Assembly (NCBI GenBank): GCA_030295235.1 | Contig: AP026130.1 | Span: forward strand, 186,001 to 250,000 | Length of the DNA: 64,000 nucleotides | From: Fistulifera solaris | Taxonomy: Eukaryota; Bacillariophyta; Bacillariophyceae; Naviculales; Stauroneidaceae | Direction of reading: 5' to 3' | Shown here: positions 28,133-38,192 of the stretch, one piece after another | Position numbering within the stretch: position 1 is the first letter of the stretch | Layout of the letters: every line of letters begins with the position of its first letter | The notes under the pieces: generated by a model | The model's database searches: none | What the model saw: the letters and a program-made list of their open reading frames with translations, nothing else | Told to the model about the DNA's origin: nothing | Translations under genes and position numbers: made by a program

Positions 28133-29053
28133 ATGCGATCATTCATTACCTCCACAATGACAAGCACTTCGAACAGCACTTCCAAGATTGCACGTCGTCG
28201 CTCCATGCCAAAGTCCATCAACACCGATACCACCGAGCCCTCCTCGGTTTGCTCACGCATTCAAATAATGTTCAAGTCGTTATCCGATCGAACACTGATG
28301 AATTCGAATACCTCCGATCGACAATCGCTCTCCCAAACATTGAGTCGAACGTTTTCTTTACGGTGTTTTCACAACAACAAAACAGGCAAGGCGAAAGCCA
28401 ATGTGAGCATCCCCAAAGAAATAAGCGTAGGAACTCGCAAGGAGTTTCGTAAAGAAGCGGCGAAGAGAGCTAACCCGAGCTCCCCGAGGAAAACAAAGAA
28501 TGTAACTCCCATCGAAATTCATGTCAATGGTCTCGACACAGCGAGCACTTTTACTCCCAAGGACGTCAGTGTCGACATCCGAAAGACTGCTACAATGAAG
28601 AAAATCCGCTCCACGAGTATAGACGCGTCGCCGACGGAAATTTGTGTTGAAAGTCTTTGGACGTCTCCGAAGAATGATACCAGTCGCCGAAAAGAAACAA
28701 AACAGTCGTTTGCGACTCCTCCTCCTGCCGTCAAGAAGCAGATCACAATTCCTCTCTTGATGAGCCCTCAGAAGAGTCCTCCTCCCCGCGCTGTTTTAGC
28801 ACGCAGCTTGTTGGAGAATCAATCGAGCGATGCCGCATGGAAGTTGGAGAAACCTCCTATGCTGTCACGTGCTTCCCCACCCTCCCGCACCGTCAGTCGC
28901 TACGCTTCCTCCCAGAATCTCGTCAGTGCACATGCGACCCCCGCCCGACCGGAACTGTACAAACAAACGTCGGTGTACATTCCCAAAGCGGATTTGGACA
29001 AGTTGTGCAATATGTACGACGATATTGTCGACACTCCCTTTCGAGCTCACTAG
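28133..29053 (+). CDS. Basic Ser-rich disordered protein, unknown
   Basis: 306 residues starting MRSFITSTMTSTSN. Rich in Ser, Thr, Lys, Arg and Pro with many SP/TP sites (ASPTEI, TSPKND, MSPQKSPPP, RASPPSRT), so probably phosphorylated by proline-directed kinases. No globular domain, membrane span or presequence is visible. The only compact, hydrophobic piece is the C-terminus (ADLDKLCNMYDDIVD), which could be a short helical binding motif. One uninterrupted frame with normal local codon use; the opposite frames are worse. I do not recognise a family. Confidence 0.6.
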   Translation: MRSFITSTMTSTSNSTSKIARRRSMPKSINTDTTEPSSVCSRIQIMFKSLSDRTLMNSNTSDRQSLSQTLSRTFSLRCFHNNKTGKAKANVSIPKEISVGTRKEFRKEAAKRANPSSPRKTKNVTPIEIHVNGLDTASTFTPKDVSVDIRKTATMKKIRSTSIDASPTEICVESLWTSPKNDTSRRKETKQSFATPPPAVKKQITIPLLMSPQKSPPPRAVLARSLLENQSSDAAWKLEKPPMLSRASPPSRTVSRYASSQNLVSAHATPARPELYKQTSVYIPKADLDKLCNMYDDIVDTPFRAH

Positions 29054-29315
29054 AGGTCGAGGACGCGGAAAGAGCGAAACCAACGATTCATATTTTGAAA
29101 GTGTTCGACATTGTTCACTGATATAGTCAGTTGATCTTAAAAGCAGTTATTAGAAAATGAACACTTATTTGATAATAGAGTCGTGTCGTTGTACTTTGTT
29201 CGAGATTCTCTTTTCCTGCTCTCTCTAGAGTTCAATGTTTTTAACGACGCTGTTGGGATTGAGCAAGACCGTCGTTTTAGAAAGTTATTAGTTCTATGGA
29301 AATTCGATATGCTGT

Positions 29316-30130
29316 TTACACCGATAGCTGACTTGAGATGACAAAAGCGTTCTCGAAATCCGCAACAAAGGATGATTTAGCAAAGGAGTCACTGAACTTT
29401 ACTTCGGACGCCCACGTTGTCACGCAGGTGCTCGAATCAAATGGATTCCAGTCATCCGTACCGAAAGCGTCCTTAGCGATTTCGTTATGGTTTGGCAATG
29501 AATGAACCGGCATCTTCTTAGCAGCATTTTCTTGCATTGCTTTTGGTGCTTGTAACGTCGAGGGGTCCGGAGTATGTTCCTTTGTCTTTGCCCTTGATCG
29601 TACCGGCGTGCGATACCTTGGTGTCATAGGGACTGCTCGAGGCGGTAATTTCTCCGCTTGAATAGTTGTTGCTGATCGGTTTAAATCAGTCAGGATAAAA
29701 TCAATGTCGGGGCTTGGAAGTTTATTGTTCCGTACAGGCCTGCCATTGTTTTCAATCGTCGCCGCGAGAAGGACCGTCTTTTGACGGCTTCTTCGAGACT
29801 CGGGCCACGGCTTCGTTGGCTTTTTCGGGAGGCTCGAGAGCTGCTGGATCGTACCGTTTCCCTCAAGCGTGCTTCCGGCAGATTGTCAATCACATTTTGC
29901 TCTCGCTGGCTGCCCATCGATTCGTCGTGCCCAGCGCATTGCACGGCTTCGTCGAGTTCCCTTAGTTCTCGAGCAATATTGCGGGATACACGAGGGATAC
30001 CAATCGTTTGTTTCGGGGCTGGCATGTCGTTCCGTATCACTTTTTGAACTTTCTCTGTAGGAGTCACCTTTCTCCGCGGACTCGGAGGCTCCGCCCCTCG
30101 AATTCTGTTTGCTACCATTGATTTAATCAC
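29316..30130 (-). CDS. Disordered protein with NPF motif, unknown
   Basis: About 271 residues. The upstream part is Arg/Ser-rich (PPSPRRKVTPTEKVQKV, SSSSRASRKSQRSRGPSLEEA) and the downstream part carries LPSPDIDFILTDL and then TDDWNPFDSS. NPF tripeptides are ligands of EH-domain endocytic proteins, and the C-terminus is a run of spaced Phe with acidic residues (FSDSFAKSSF, DFENAF), as in clathrin-adaptor clients. This is inference from short motifs only. The frame breaks near 29749 in an A4 run (A5 restores LKNNGRPVRNNKLPSPDID), which joins two adjacent open frames. No domain, membrane span or targeting signal. Convergent with the Ser-rich gene. Confidence 0.55.
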
Positions 30131-30548
30131 AAATTGTTGTTCAACCTTGTTTCTTTTCCTTTGTCGTCAGTTGCTATTGCTTGTCAAGTATCACTTGAAT
30201 GGGACTGCTCGCATGAGAATGAGAGCAGTTGGTGCAGAGTGTCTGGAAATGGAAACCATTCAACGCATCGTGGATCATGGGAAAGAGAACACAAAATTTA
30301 ATTTGTGAGCCAACGGGCATTTTCCCAATAGGAAATCTGTACCGACTTATTTTCAACGCATGGAAGACAGAATTTCGCTATGTACGAAACGGAAATTTTT
30401 ACGCGAAGCGGGAGCGGACGAGTTTTAGTTACATGCGCACCTCGCGCGCGCCGCCGCATCGGCATTATTCGTGAGTGACTCTGGCTCGTGACTTAACCAT
30501 TATAATTGCAATCATTCGTTCGAAATAATGTGGCGATAGACCTTGTTC
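30131..30548. other. Intergenic, divergent promoter region
   Basis: 418 bp between a minus-strand and a plus-strand gene. No supported gene, repeat or RNA. Confidence 0.5.
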
Positions 30549-31934
30549 ATGTTGTCAAAGCTCATTCAGTCGATGCCCGTTCACCGAATGAGACCATCTT
30601 TGATATTCTTTATCATCGCCTTAGGCTTGTTGAACATAATTCACTCGCAAGGTAATGGACACGATGCCCACAAATTGGCTCTATTTGAGGACTGGATCCG
30701 CACGAATGCATGGATGCATTCGAATGTCACTCTTTCGACATTTCCCCAAGGAAACGGCCTAAAAGCTACATCGGCTCTACCAGAAAATACAAAAATTATG
30801 ACAATCCCCATTGATTTGCAAATATCGCGAGAGAGCATGACGAAGTCACTCCTCTCTCGCTGTAACGATTCTTCCATCGATGCGAATGAGTTCATGGAGG
30901 TTTTAAAATATTTACATGACGCAGAACTTATAACTATCGGGATGGTGATTGAAAATGGTTTCGACGAGAAATCGCTTTTCTATCCATACCTATCAATTCT
31001 TTCTACCGAAACCCCTCAGCTCTTGTTTGCTTGGAATCAGAAAGAGCTTGACTTTCTTCAAGACGATCAACTCGTCGGGCTTGCCCTAGATACAGCTCGA
31101 CGACTTGAGTACGTATGGAACAAACTTTCACAGTCACAGTACCTTCCAAGCATTACTACAAATTCAAGCAGTCTCTCGCTAGAATCTTTTCAACGATTCT
31201 ATGCCATCACCTTGTCACATTCTATGTGGCTTACCGACAATATGCTAAGGATCGTGCCAATGGCCGAACAAATCAATCATGCTCCATCCCATCAGCCGGA
31301 CTCCGCGTTTTCTGCTTTTCACGTCCGCAATGAAACTGATGGATCCATTTCAGTGTTTTTGGATCGAAATGTTGTAGAAGGAGAGCAGATTTACGAAGAG
31401 TACGACCGATTGGATAATTCGTGGCACTTGCTCCAATTCGGTTTTGTTGCCGAGGACAATCCTTATCATTGTGTTGTTCTTCACTTGGTCCCAGCGGACG
31501 TTCATTGGGATGGCACTGCTTGTGTACGTCAAGACAATACTTACATCCCAGACAAGCATGTCGATCAGCTGATTGCGCGATATACGGATAATTCTGAATG
31601 CTTGGAACAAATTCGTTCGTTTGACGCACGAGGCATTGAAGAAAGTTGTTCGGCTACAGCGATTGCCTCAACTGATCAGACTAGTGCTCCTGCTTTGGAC
31701 AAAACGTTGGTAAGAAATGCGGCGCGACGAGACTCTCGAAGTGATCCTGCGTTACTAGAAAGTCTGAAAGAGCAACTGGAACAGATTGAGGAGGGTTCGA
31801 CCGTGTTTGCGGCAGATATCAACCCCAAACGACTGGCCCTAGCGATACGATTTCGACTTGAAGACGCTAAGCTGGTTTTTAAATTGACGCAGATAGATAT
31901 CGTCGACGAACGAACTACAACGGACGAGCTTTAA
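30549..31934 (+). CDS. SET-domain protein, SETD3/Rubisco-LSMT class, secretory
   Basis: About 461 residues. SET domains of this class methylate lysine or histidine on non-histone proteins. The split SET core is visible: FPQGNGLKATSALPENTKIM (SET-N, AdoMet GxG region), FYPYLSILSTETPQLLFAW, then PMAEQINHAPSHQ (the xxxNH motif) and GEQIYEEYDRLDNSWHLLQFGFV (the catalytic-Tyr turn). A substrate-binding helical tail follows, but here it is Gln/Glu/Ser-rich. Unusually there is an N-terminal hydrophobic segment, MRPSLIFFIIALGLLNIIHSQ (Met at 30588), that looks like a signal peptide, implying an ER, plastid or secreted location. The in-frame ATG at 30549 would add 13 residues; the one at 30588 suits the signal peptide better. 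Single uninterrupted frame. Confidence 0.85.
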   Translation: MLSKLIQSMPVHRMRPSLIFFIIALGLLNIIHSQGNGHDAHKLALFEDWIRTNAWMHSNVTLSTFPQGNGLKATSALPENTKIMTIPIDLQISRESMTKSLLSRCNDSSIDANEFMEVLKYLHDAELITIGMVIENGFDEKSLFYPYLSILSTETPQLLFAWNQKELDFLQDDQLVGLALDTARRLEYVWNKLSQSQYLPSITTNSSSLSLESFQRFYAITLSHSMWLTDNMLRIVPMAEQINHAPSHQPDSAFSAFHVRNETDGSISVFLDRNVVEGEQIYEEYDRLDNSWHLLQFGFVAEDNPYHCVVLHLVPADVHWDGTACVRQDNTYIPDKHVDQLIARYTDNSECLEQIRSFDARGIEESCSATAIASTDQTSAPALDKTLVRNAARRDSRSDPALLESLKEQLEQIEEGSTVFAADINPKRLALAIRFRLEDAKLVFKLTQIDIVDERTTTDEL

Positions 31935-32044
31935 CTCATATATAAAATGTACATGAATGAACATCAAAAATCCATTTGTTCACTTATATTATTTTAGTTT
32001 GCGAGAGAGACGTTGTCCCGCTCGAAGACGACGCTCCAATAACA

Positions 32045-32578
32045 TTAATCATCTTCATCATCGTCGTCAATCAGTGGATCGTCATGCTCAGCACGAAATT
32101 TTCGAACCAGCTCCATTTCATTGTAGTGTCGTTTCCTATGTTCCTTAAACTCCATCGCCTTCATTTCCTTCTTTCGCTCCTCCTCCACATCCGAGTGATC
32201 GGATGTGTGCGATGGACTGCTTGGAAACGCCTCTCGCACCGCCGCCACACTATCTAATCGCGTCTGTAAGGTATCCCAACTGATGCTTTCTTTTTGCGTT
32301 GCGGGTGACTTGGGGCGACGCGAGTCGTCGCTTTCGGCCCCCGAATCGTAATGCATGTACGGAGTATTCGGTTCTTCAATTTTCATTCGCGTACCGCGCA
32401 AGAGATCGTGCTCTTCAATCGCTGCTTCATCCCACTTTAAATGCCGGTCTTTGTTGTTATTGTGTGTCGTTTTCTTTTTCCGCAAGGCGGGCTTGGCTCG
32501 GCGATGCTGGCCTTCACCAATCTCTCGGGCACTCGGTTTGCGATCGTCTTCTGACGATTCCGAATCGCTCATTGTCAT
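32045..32578 (-). CDS. PPP1R2: Protein phosphatase 1 inhibitor 2 (IPP-2)
   Basis: 177 residues, intrinsically disordered regulator of the PP1 catalytic subunit. The three family signatures are present in order: HLKWDEAAIEEHD, RGTRMKIEEPNTPYMHYDS (including the TPY site whose Thr is phosphorylated by GSK3 in animals), and KEHRKRHYNEMELVRKFR, which covers the PP1 active site. The N-terminus is Ser/acidic and the C-terminus is a poly-Asp tail. Start MTMSDSESSEDD with a second Met two codons later. Single frame, no intron. Convergent with the SET gene with about 110 bp between. Confidence 0.92.
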   Translation of the reverse strand: MTMSDSESSEDDRKPSAREIGEGQHRRAKPALRKKKTTHNNNKDRHLKWDEAAIEEHDLLRGTRMKIEEPNTPYMHYDSGAESDDSRRPKSPATQKESISWDTLQTRLDSVAAVREAFPSSPSHTSDHSDVEEERKKEMKAMEFKEHRKRHYNEMELVRKFRAEHDDPLIDDDDEDD

Positions 32579-33021
32579 CAGACTACGTCTTTGTGCCTTG
32601 TGTTGTGTGTTCTACTTAATAGCTTGTGTTCACGGTGCTTCGGTGGTCTTTTTAAAAGGTGTCACGATAGCACACACGCGAAGCGTTTTGTTTTGAAACG
32701 CAATATAAAAGTGCCACTGTGAACCGTGCGTGATCGTGATGGCTGGACCTGCCCGCCGGCCGTTTGAATCCCAGAAATTGCACTATGGGCTGATCAGTAG
32801 ATTACTTTTTTTCAATGCAATGCCGGTGCGATTGCAGTGCCACTGACGGGATCGTGAATGAAGAATGCATTCGAACAAAAGCTCGAGCCAAGATGCTCGA
32901 GCACAATATAGAACATAAAACTGCGTTTATGCTACAAGTATTGCTCTTTTGTTGTTTGCACGATAGAGTATCGCATAAAAATCTTCAAACTTTGTAACTT
33001 TGATAACTGTTTAGAACGATC
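32579..33021. other. Intergenic, divergent promoter region
   Basis: 443 bp between IPP-2 and MsrA. No gene or repeat recognised. Confidence 0.5.
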
Positions 33022-33750
33022 ATGGTGGCGATTTCAAACAAACTCGCTCTGGGTGCTGGTGAGAAACTTCTAAGTAGTCGCTCTCTGTTAACCTCTTCGT
33101 GCTGACATTAAGCTTTTCGCTTGGTCTCTTACTTCTATTAGGGTGCTATTGGGGTACAGAGAAATTCATTGTCAAGGACTTTCAGAAGAAATTTCCAGGA
33201 TCAGTAAAGGACGCTAAAGTTGGATTCATGTCGCCCGATCCGAACGCCATGGCGAACCCCTCCTACCGTCAGGTAAGTTCACATACGCAATATATCTCTT
33301 TCGTTCTTTATTCTTGTTTTAAAAGCGGAGAGTCTCATCTTTTGTTCCAAGGTATGCTCCGGAACCACGGGTCACGTGGAAGTGTTGTGGGTGGAATTGA
33401 ATGATCCATCGACGACCTTCGAACCCCTCATTCGTTTCTTTTTTCAATTCCACGATCCGACGACCAAAGATCGTCAAGGCAACGATACGGGGTCGCAATA
33501 CGGATCGGCCATCTTTTGTGACGATGAGGCACAAAAGAGTATTGCACAAAAGGTCAAAGCGGAAGTACAGCAATTGATGGATGCGGGGAAAATCAACAGT
33601 TATGCCAAGAAGCAAGTCGAAACGATTATTGTGGATATGAATCCGTTTTATCCGGCACATGAAGAGCATCAGCAGTATCTGGAAAAGAATCCTTCGGGAT
33701 ATTGCAATCATTATTACCGTTTCAAAGAATGGCCAACTTCTTTGAATTGA
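33022..33750 (+). CDS. msrA: Peptide methionine sulfoxide reductase MsrA
   Basis: Reduces methionine-S-sulfoxide in proteins. Exons 33022-33058, 33142-33272 and 33352-33750, with introns of 83 and 79 bp. The first join rebuilds the catalytic motif G-GCYWG (usual GCFWG, catalytic Cys); the second gives PSYRQ-VCSGTTGHVEVL. Further family motifs are FFQFHDPTTKDRQGNDTGSQYGSAIF and the C-terminal GYCNHYYRF with a candidate resolving Cys. 188 residues, standard length. There is no presequence (MVAISNKLALGA), so cytosolic. The short first exon is easily missed. All three frames are intact. Confidence 0.93.
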
Positions 33751-33903
33751 AATGATGTTAAGAAGGGCCGAAACGAAGGATGCTGCATTGTAATGTAACT
33801 GCAACACAAGGATCAGACCAGTAGAAACAATAGCAAGATGATGATTGATAAATGAACAAAGTAAATAAATTATACAGGCAACTGATTATTGTAGCGTTTC
33901 GGC

Positions 33904-35229
33904 CTAGCAAATCCCGGGCATGTTCAGCATTTGTGCATTATAGACCCATGGCTGAAACTGTATTCCATCGTCGGCAAAACATACGTAGAGAACTGTGTAA
34001 GCTGCTGCACTCAGTGCTGCCACTTTTAACGTGAAGATCGTTAATAAGAACGGAAGTCTCAACAGGAACCGGAACAAAGCGACTGTTAATTGCGTCCACA
34101 TTCGTAGAAAAAGTAAAGGCAATGAGGTTCGTTGCATGGGGATCGGCTCTTCAGCTTCGTCTAGAGTCAATTCTACCGAATCGTCTTTCTTGGAAGTAAT
34201 ACTATTCTCCGTTTCGGCTGTAGCGTCATCGTCGGATAGTGGGAGTAATGTCGCATCGGAAGACGTGACAACACTGTTTTCGTTACATGTATCGGCTTTC
34301 TTCGACATATCCATTAATGGTGACACACTACTTGGCGGTGCAATCCCTTGCAATTGTTTGATTCGTTTCGATACAGTGAAGGTATTCGTCCTTAATGGGG
34401 CTAACATTGTGTTTTCGTCATTCATAAGTGCAGATCGTTTAACTCCGATTTCGTTATCTTTTGATAACTGATCGGCTAAGGCAACAGAATCGTTCTTACC
34501 AACCGTAGCTTTTCCTCCGTCGCTTTCACTATGGTCCTTGCAGCTGACATTTGGATCCTCTTGCACACCAGTTGAGTCAAGAGGTGATGTTGGTCTTTCA
34601 GTAATTCGGTGCGGTATCTTTCGAGTGTCTTCAAGAGGAGCAACTTGTTCGTCAACTGCATCCAATCGCGCAGTTGTAAATAGCTCAGTCTCATCTTTTT
34701 CAGTGAAGATCGGAGTACTTATCGCAGCAGAGCGAACGAAACAACTCTTTTCAAGTCTACCTTCTTTTCCAGTTTGACTGACATGACAGCCGTCAGCGTT
34801 TATTTCCTGTACCGCTACAAAGGCCGGAGCGTCTATATTTGGTGCATGAGCGTATTCATCTTGTTTGCAGGTATCGACAAATGGTTTACATCCGTTGTTC
34901 ACTGGTGCAATAATACCATCTGGGGGAAAAGACAATGTGTTTAAGCTTTTCTCATGGCGGTTTTCTTCTCCTTTGTTGTCACCAGAGCAAGAAAACTTGA
35001 CTTTCCTTTGTTTTATCCTTTGATTCGACAATCTTCTAGGCGTAATCTCCTCATTCGGATGACCGACGACTGCTTGTTTCTTGACGCTGCGTCGTCGAAT
35101 AGAGCTATAGTTCTCAGCTCGTTTTTCGGAAGTACGGCCAAAGTCATCGAGACAGGGTCTGCACGGTTTCGAGGCGTACGGGTCCCCGGAAAGCACCGAC
35201 TCGCTAATAAATGTGCTGTTGCGATTCAT
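33904..35229 (-). CDS. Disordered protein with C-terminal membrane anchor, unknown
   Basis: 441 residues in one frame. The first 360 residues are polar and disordered, with Arg-rich blocks (SSIRRRSVKKQAVVG, RRLSNQRIKQRKVKF). The end is strongly hydrophobic (LPLLFLRMWTQLTVALFRF, LPFLLTIFTLKVAALSAAAY), followed by a 25-residue tail ending NMPGIC. The topology suggests a tail-anchored protein with a short lumenal end. The hydrophobic module and tail resemble the C-terminus of the neighbouring gene at 35714 (LPVRILLA.. ending SRPGLV). No known domain. Its placement next to a relative on the same strand suggests tandem origin of the anchor module. Confidence 0.68.
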   Translation of the reverse strand: MNRNSTFISESVLSGDPYASKPCRPCLDDFGRTSEKRAENYSSIRRRSVKKQAVVGHPNEEITPRRLSNQRIKQRKVKFSCSGDNKGEENRHEKSLNTLSFPPDGIIAPVNNGCKPFVDTCKQDEYAHAPNIDAPAFVAVQEINADGCHVSQTGKEGRLEKSCFVRSAAISTPIFTEKDETELFTTARLDAVDEQVAPLEDTRKIPHRITERPTSPLDSTGVQEDPNVSCKDHSESDGGKATVGKNDSVALADQLSKDNEIGVKRSALMNDENTMLAPLRTNTFTVSKRIKQLQGIAPPSSVSPLMDMSKKADTCNENSVVTSSDATLLPLSDDDATAETENSITSKKDDSVELTLDEAEEPIPMQRTSLPLLFLRMWTQLTVALFRFLLRLPFLLTIFTLKVAALSAAAYTVLYVCFADDGIQFQPWVYNAQMLNMPGIC

Positions 35230-35713
35230 TGAAAGGGTAATCTCTCAACATCGGATTGTTGCATTTGTATGTTGCAACACAATAATACGACCCGCGTGAA
35301 GGTTTCGAAATTCATTCGAACTGCCGCCGAAAAATCGCACAACAACCGATTCAAACCGTTGACCGTTATAACCAACATTTTACACGATATCAGTAGGTAC
35401 CGTTTCAGTTTTGTATAGCCAGTTGTGTAGTCTCGTGTCTTTTCTGATCTTCGGTGAATTTAAGGTGAAGGTTATGGCTATGGATTCGAATGAATCATCT
35501 ACAAGGTATTATAGTCGGTCATCGTCCTTGGTTAACCATGGCTAATAGAGATGATTACCAGGTAAGGTCTCGCTAGTCGCTAGGCTAATGACAATGAGAA
35601 GGGACAAAAAGTAAAAAGATAGAAGAACCTATAATAACTTATCTACTGGTATGATTAAAATATAGAGGTCAACGTGTTCAGTTGTTTTATTTAGCAAACC
35701 ACACTCCTCCTTG
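35230..35713. other. Intergenic between two minus-strand genes
   Basis: 484 bp, upstream of the 33904 gene. No supported feature. Confidence 0.5.
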
Positions 35714-37738
35714 TTACACCAAACCAGGTCGACTGTGCATCTCGCTGTAGAGTCCTCCTATCCCAAAGTCTCCATAATACATCCATACCGTCGCTAATAG
35801 GACGATCGTGGCCGAGGACACAGTTGTAGCCAGTAGAATTCGTACGGGAAGCCCAATGAAGATAGTCCACAAGATGGTCTTGATCAGGTCAAAAACATGC
35901 CCATAAAGAGTATCACAATATTTGCTTCTTCGGGAGGCGGCGGCGGTGCTGTTTTCTTTTTTCGACAATCTTCTTTTCCTTTTGTGGCTCAACCGTCACT
36001 GCATCTGTATTGACGCCAACATCTCGACCCGGGGTTTTCGAAGCTACAACGGGTGGAGGTGACGTCGGTTCAGTTGCTCCATTGGCCATGTGTTGCGACG
36101 CAAAGATCATCGTGGAAATTGCTGTGCAATAGTGTTCTCGAACCGTTCGGGCGGTGAGGTATATGGAGTCCAAATCATATTCCCTTTCATTTGCTTCCCT
36201 GTCAATGTACAAGATATTCCCCAAAGGTTCATTTTCGGCATTCTTGTACTCGATCCAGTCGGATCCATCCGCTAGCTGATGACGGACGTTATCTTCTCCG
36301 TAGAGTGCCAACAGAGACGAATCGGCATTGATGCGGGCCACCACTTCCAGTGTCGAAGCTTTCGTGGCATCGGCCGACATTTCGTAGAGCTTGGAAGTTT
36401 GCTGACCCGCACCGAACCACAATTCTCGTTCTGACGCCACTCCGTAGGGACGGCGCACAATGAATGTAGCCTTGTCGGATTCATACTCGTGCACCGTGTC
36501 TTTGGTGGCACGAATCAAAGCGTCACGATCCGGGACAACCGATGGATCTTGCTTGTTGCGCTTTGGGTGAGGCGTCGGGACGTGACGTCGACGAGGTGAC
36601 ATGAGCATGGGAGACGACATTTTCGGTGATAAAAAACCAATGGTCGGCCGACCCGATACTTGACCCCGGGCCAACTTGACCGCTGCCGCATCTCCTTCCC
36701 GATCCGCCAAGCGAACAATGTCCTCCATACTCGGAGCTGTTCGGCGTTGCAGCTGCTTCACTTCATCTTGTAATTTCGCTACTTGTTTGAGAGCATCTGC
36801 TTTCTCATTCTCGGCGCGAATCAGTTCCTTTTGCATCCTTAGCTCGGGCGTTTGGGATGTCGTCGAGTCCGTCGTCAAGGACTTGGCCACTTCTTTCATG
36901 TTTCGCAAGATTTCCATGCGATTCGCACTCGCCATAGACTTGGGTGGCTGATTTTCTTGCAGCATGTCGGGTGGTGATGGAGCCGATGTTACCGGGGTGT
37001 CGGCCTGTGTCTTGAATGGAAACGGTGTCGCCCCGGCCTTGGTAGTATTTACTTCCTCCTTAGGTGTCTCTGCGTGCTTGTCAGGAAACGGCGTAACTCC
37101 GGCGTATTGGGTATTGCCTCCGTTGACTTTACTGACGTGCGGAGTTCCTTTGTTCATAGGAAAGCTTTTGAAAGCAGGAGTCGCTACCGGTGCCGGCGGC
37201 TCCTCGCTGAACGAGACAGCGCTCATTTTCGCCGGCGAAATGGGCAAGCTCGCCGGGGGCTGTGGAATAGGACGTGATTCTTGCGGCGCGAAGGATACTG
37301 ACGGTGGTGGTCCTGGTTTGGGTGGTGGTGGAGGAGGTCGCACGGGAGGAGCACTGCGTGACCGACTCGAAGGGTTTTCACCCGAAAACGAAGCATCCAA
37401 ACGACGTGCTAAGGTTTCTGCCTGAGGTCCTTCGAGAATGGTAGCCGCGGGTTGAAGTTTTTGTCGCTTTTGGGTGCGGTAGGAAAAAGGTCACTGTGAC
37501 GGACTTCCAAACGTCCCCGCGACGGCATTTGCGGAACGGCAAGCTGCGAGCGAGCCATATTTAGGACCGAGCTTTTTTCACGTTGTTGTTGCAACATTCG
37601 AATTTGTTCTCGGCGGTAAGCGATTGCTTCATCAACCTGATTGTCGGTTGCATTACTGTCGTGCTTTGGCGTGCCTCCGGCTCGCATTTTTTTCAGAGGC
37701 TGAGACATGGGGTGTCCGGGTGAGACCGCTGTTTGCAT
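35714..37738 (-). CDS. Pro-rich coiled-coil protein with C-terminal membrane anchor
   Basis: About 675 residues. After an N-terminal helical segment (VDEAIAYRREQIRMLQQQRE) comes a Pro-rich stretch (APPVRPPPPPPKPGPPPSV) that could bind SH3, WW or profilin. A coiled coil of about 45 residues follows (ELIRAENEKADALKQVAKLQ), then an apparently globular region with IVRRPYGVASERELWFGAGQ, WIEYKNAENEPLGNILYIDR and a helix up to FASQHMANG. The C-terminus is basic, then hydrophobic (WTIFIGLPVRILLATT.., VLLATVWMYYG), ending SRPGLV. Two frame breaks lie in A runs: near 37456 (A5) and 35956 (A6). The repaired frame gives ATILEGPQAETLARRLDASF and EKKENSTAAASRRSK. No named family recognised; it may link cytoskeleton to a membrane, by inference only. 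Confidence 0.65.
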
Positions 37739-38192
37739 AATGTCAAATCCTGACGAGAATAAGCTATAGAAGAAGAATTAAAAGACGCAAGAAGATTTGC
37801 ACCGGGTGAAAAGAAAGGTAATTGTTGTTTGCTTTTGCTACAAAACAACATGAAACGCAATGCCTGGTAAATAATTAACACGCGACCGCACCTATTTTTT
37901 GCCTTTGCCTGGTATGCCTCTTTATCGCAGTGCTCGCATTGGATTCCGCTCCTACACAAAGAACCAGTGTGAATGATGCGCACTACCGCGCGAGAAGAGC
38001 CGTTTTCATGCGTTCAATAAAACATGCAATATGTCGCACCGCTACCTGTGCATGAATACACACACCACACACGGAGCAAAATGGAGCAAGGCAGAGTGCG
38101 CGCAGTGATGGTGATGACAGTAAACACAATGATAAAAACAAACGGCTGAGCTTATCATTTGTGCTTTTGTACTGCAACTATAGAGCTTAAAA
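37739..38192. other. Intergenic, divergent promoter region
   Basis: 454 bp between the Pro-rich gene and HA-Tudor gene A. No gene or repeat seen. Confidence 0.5.
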
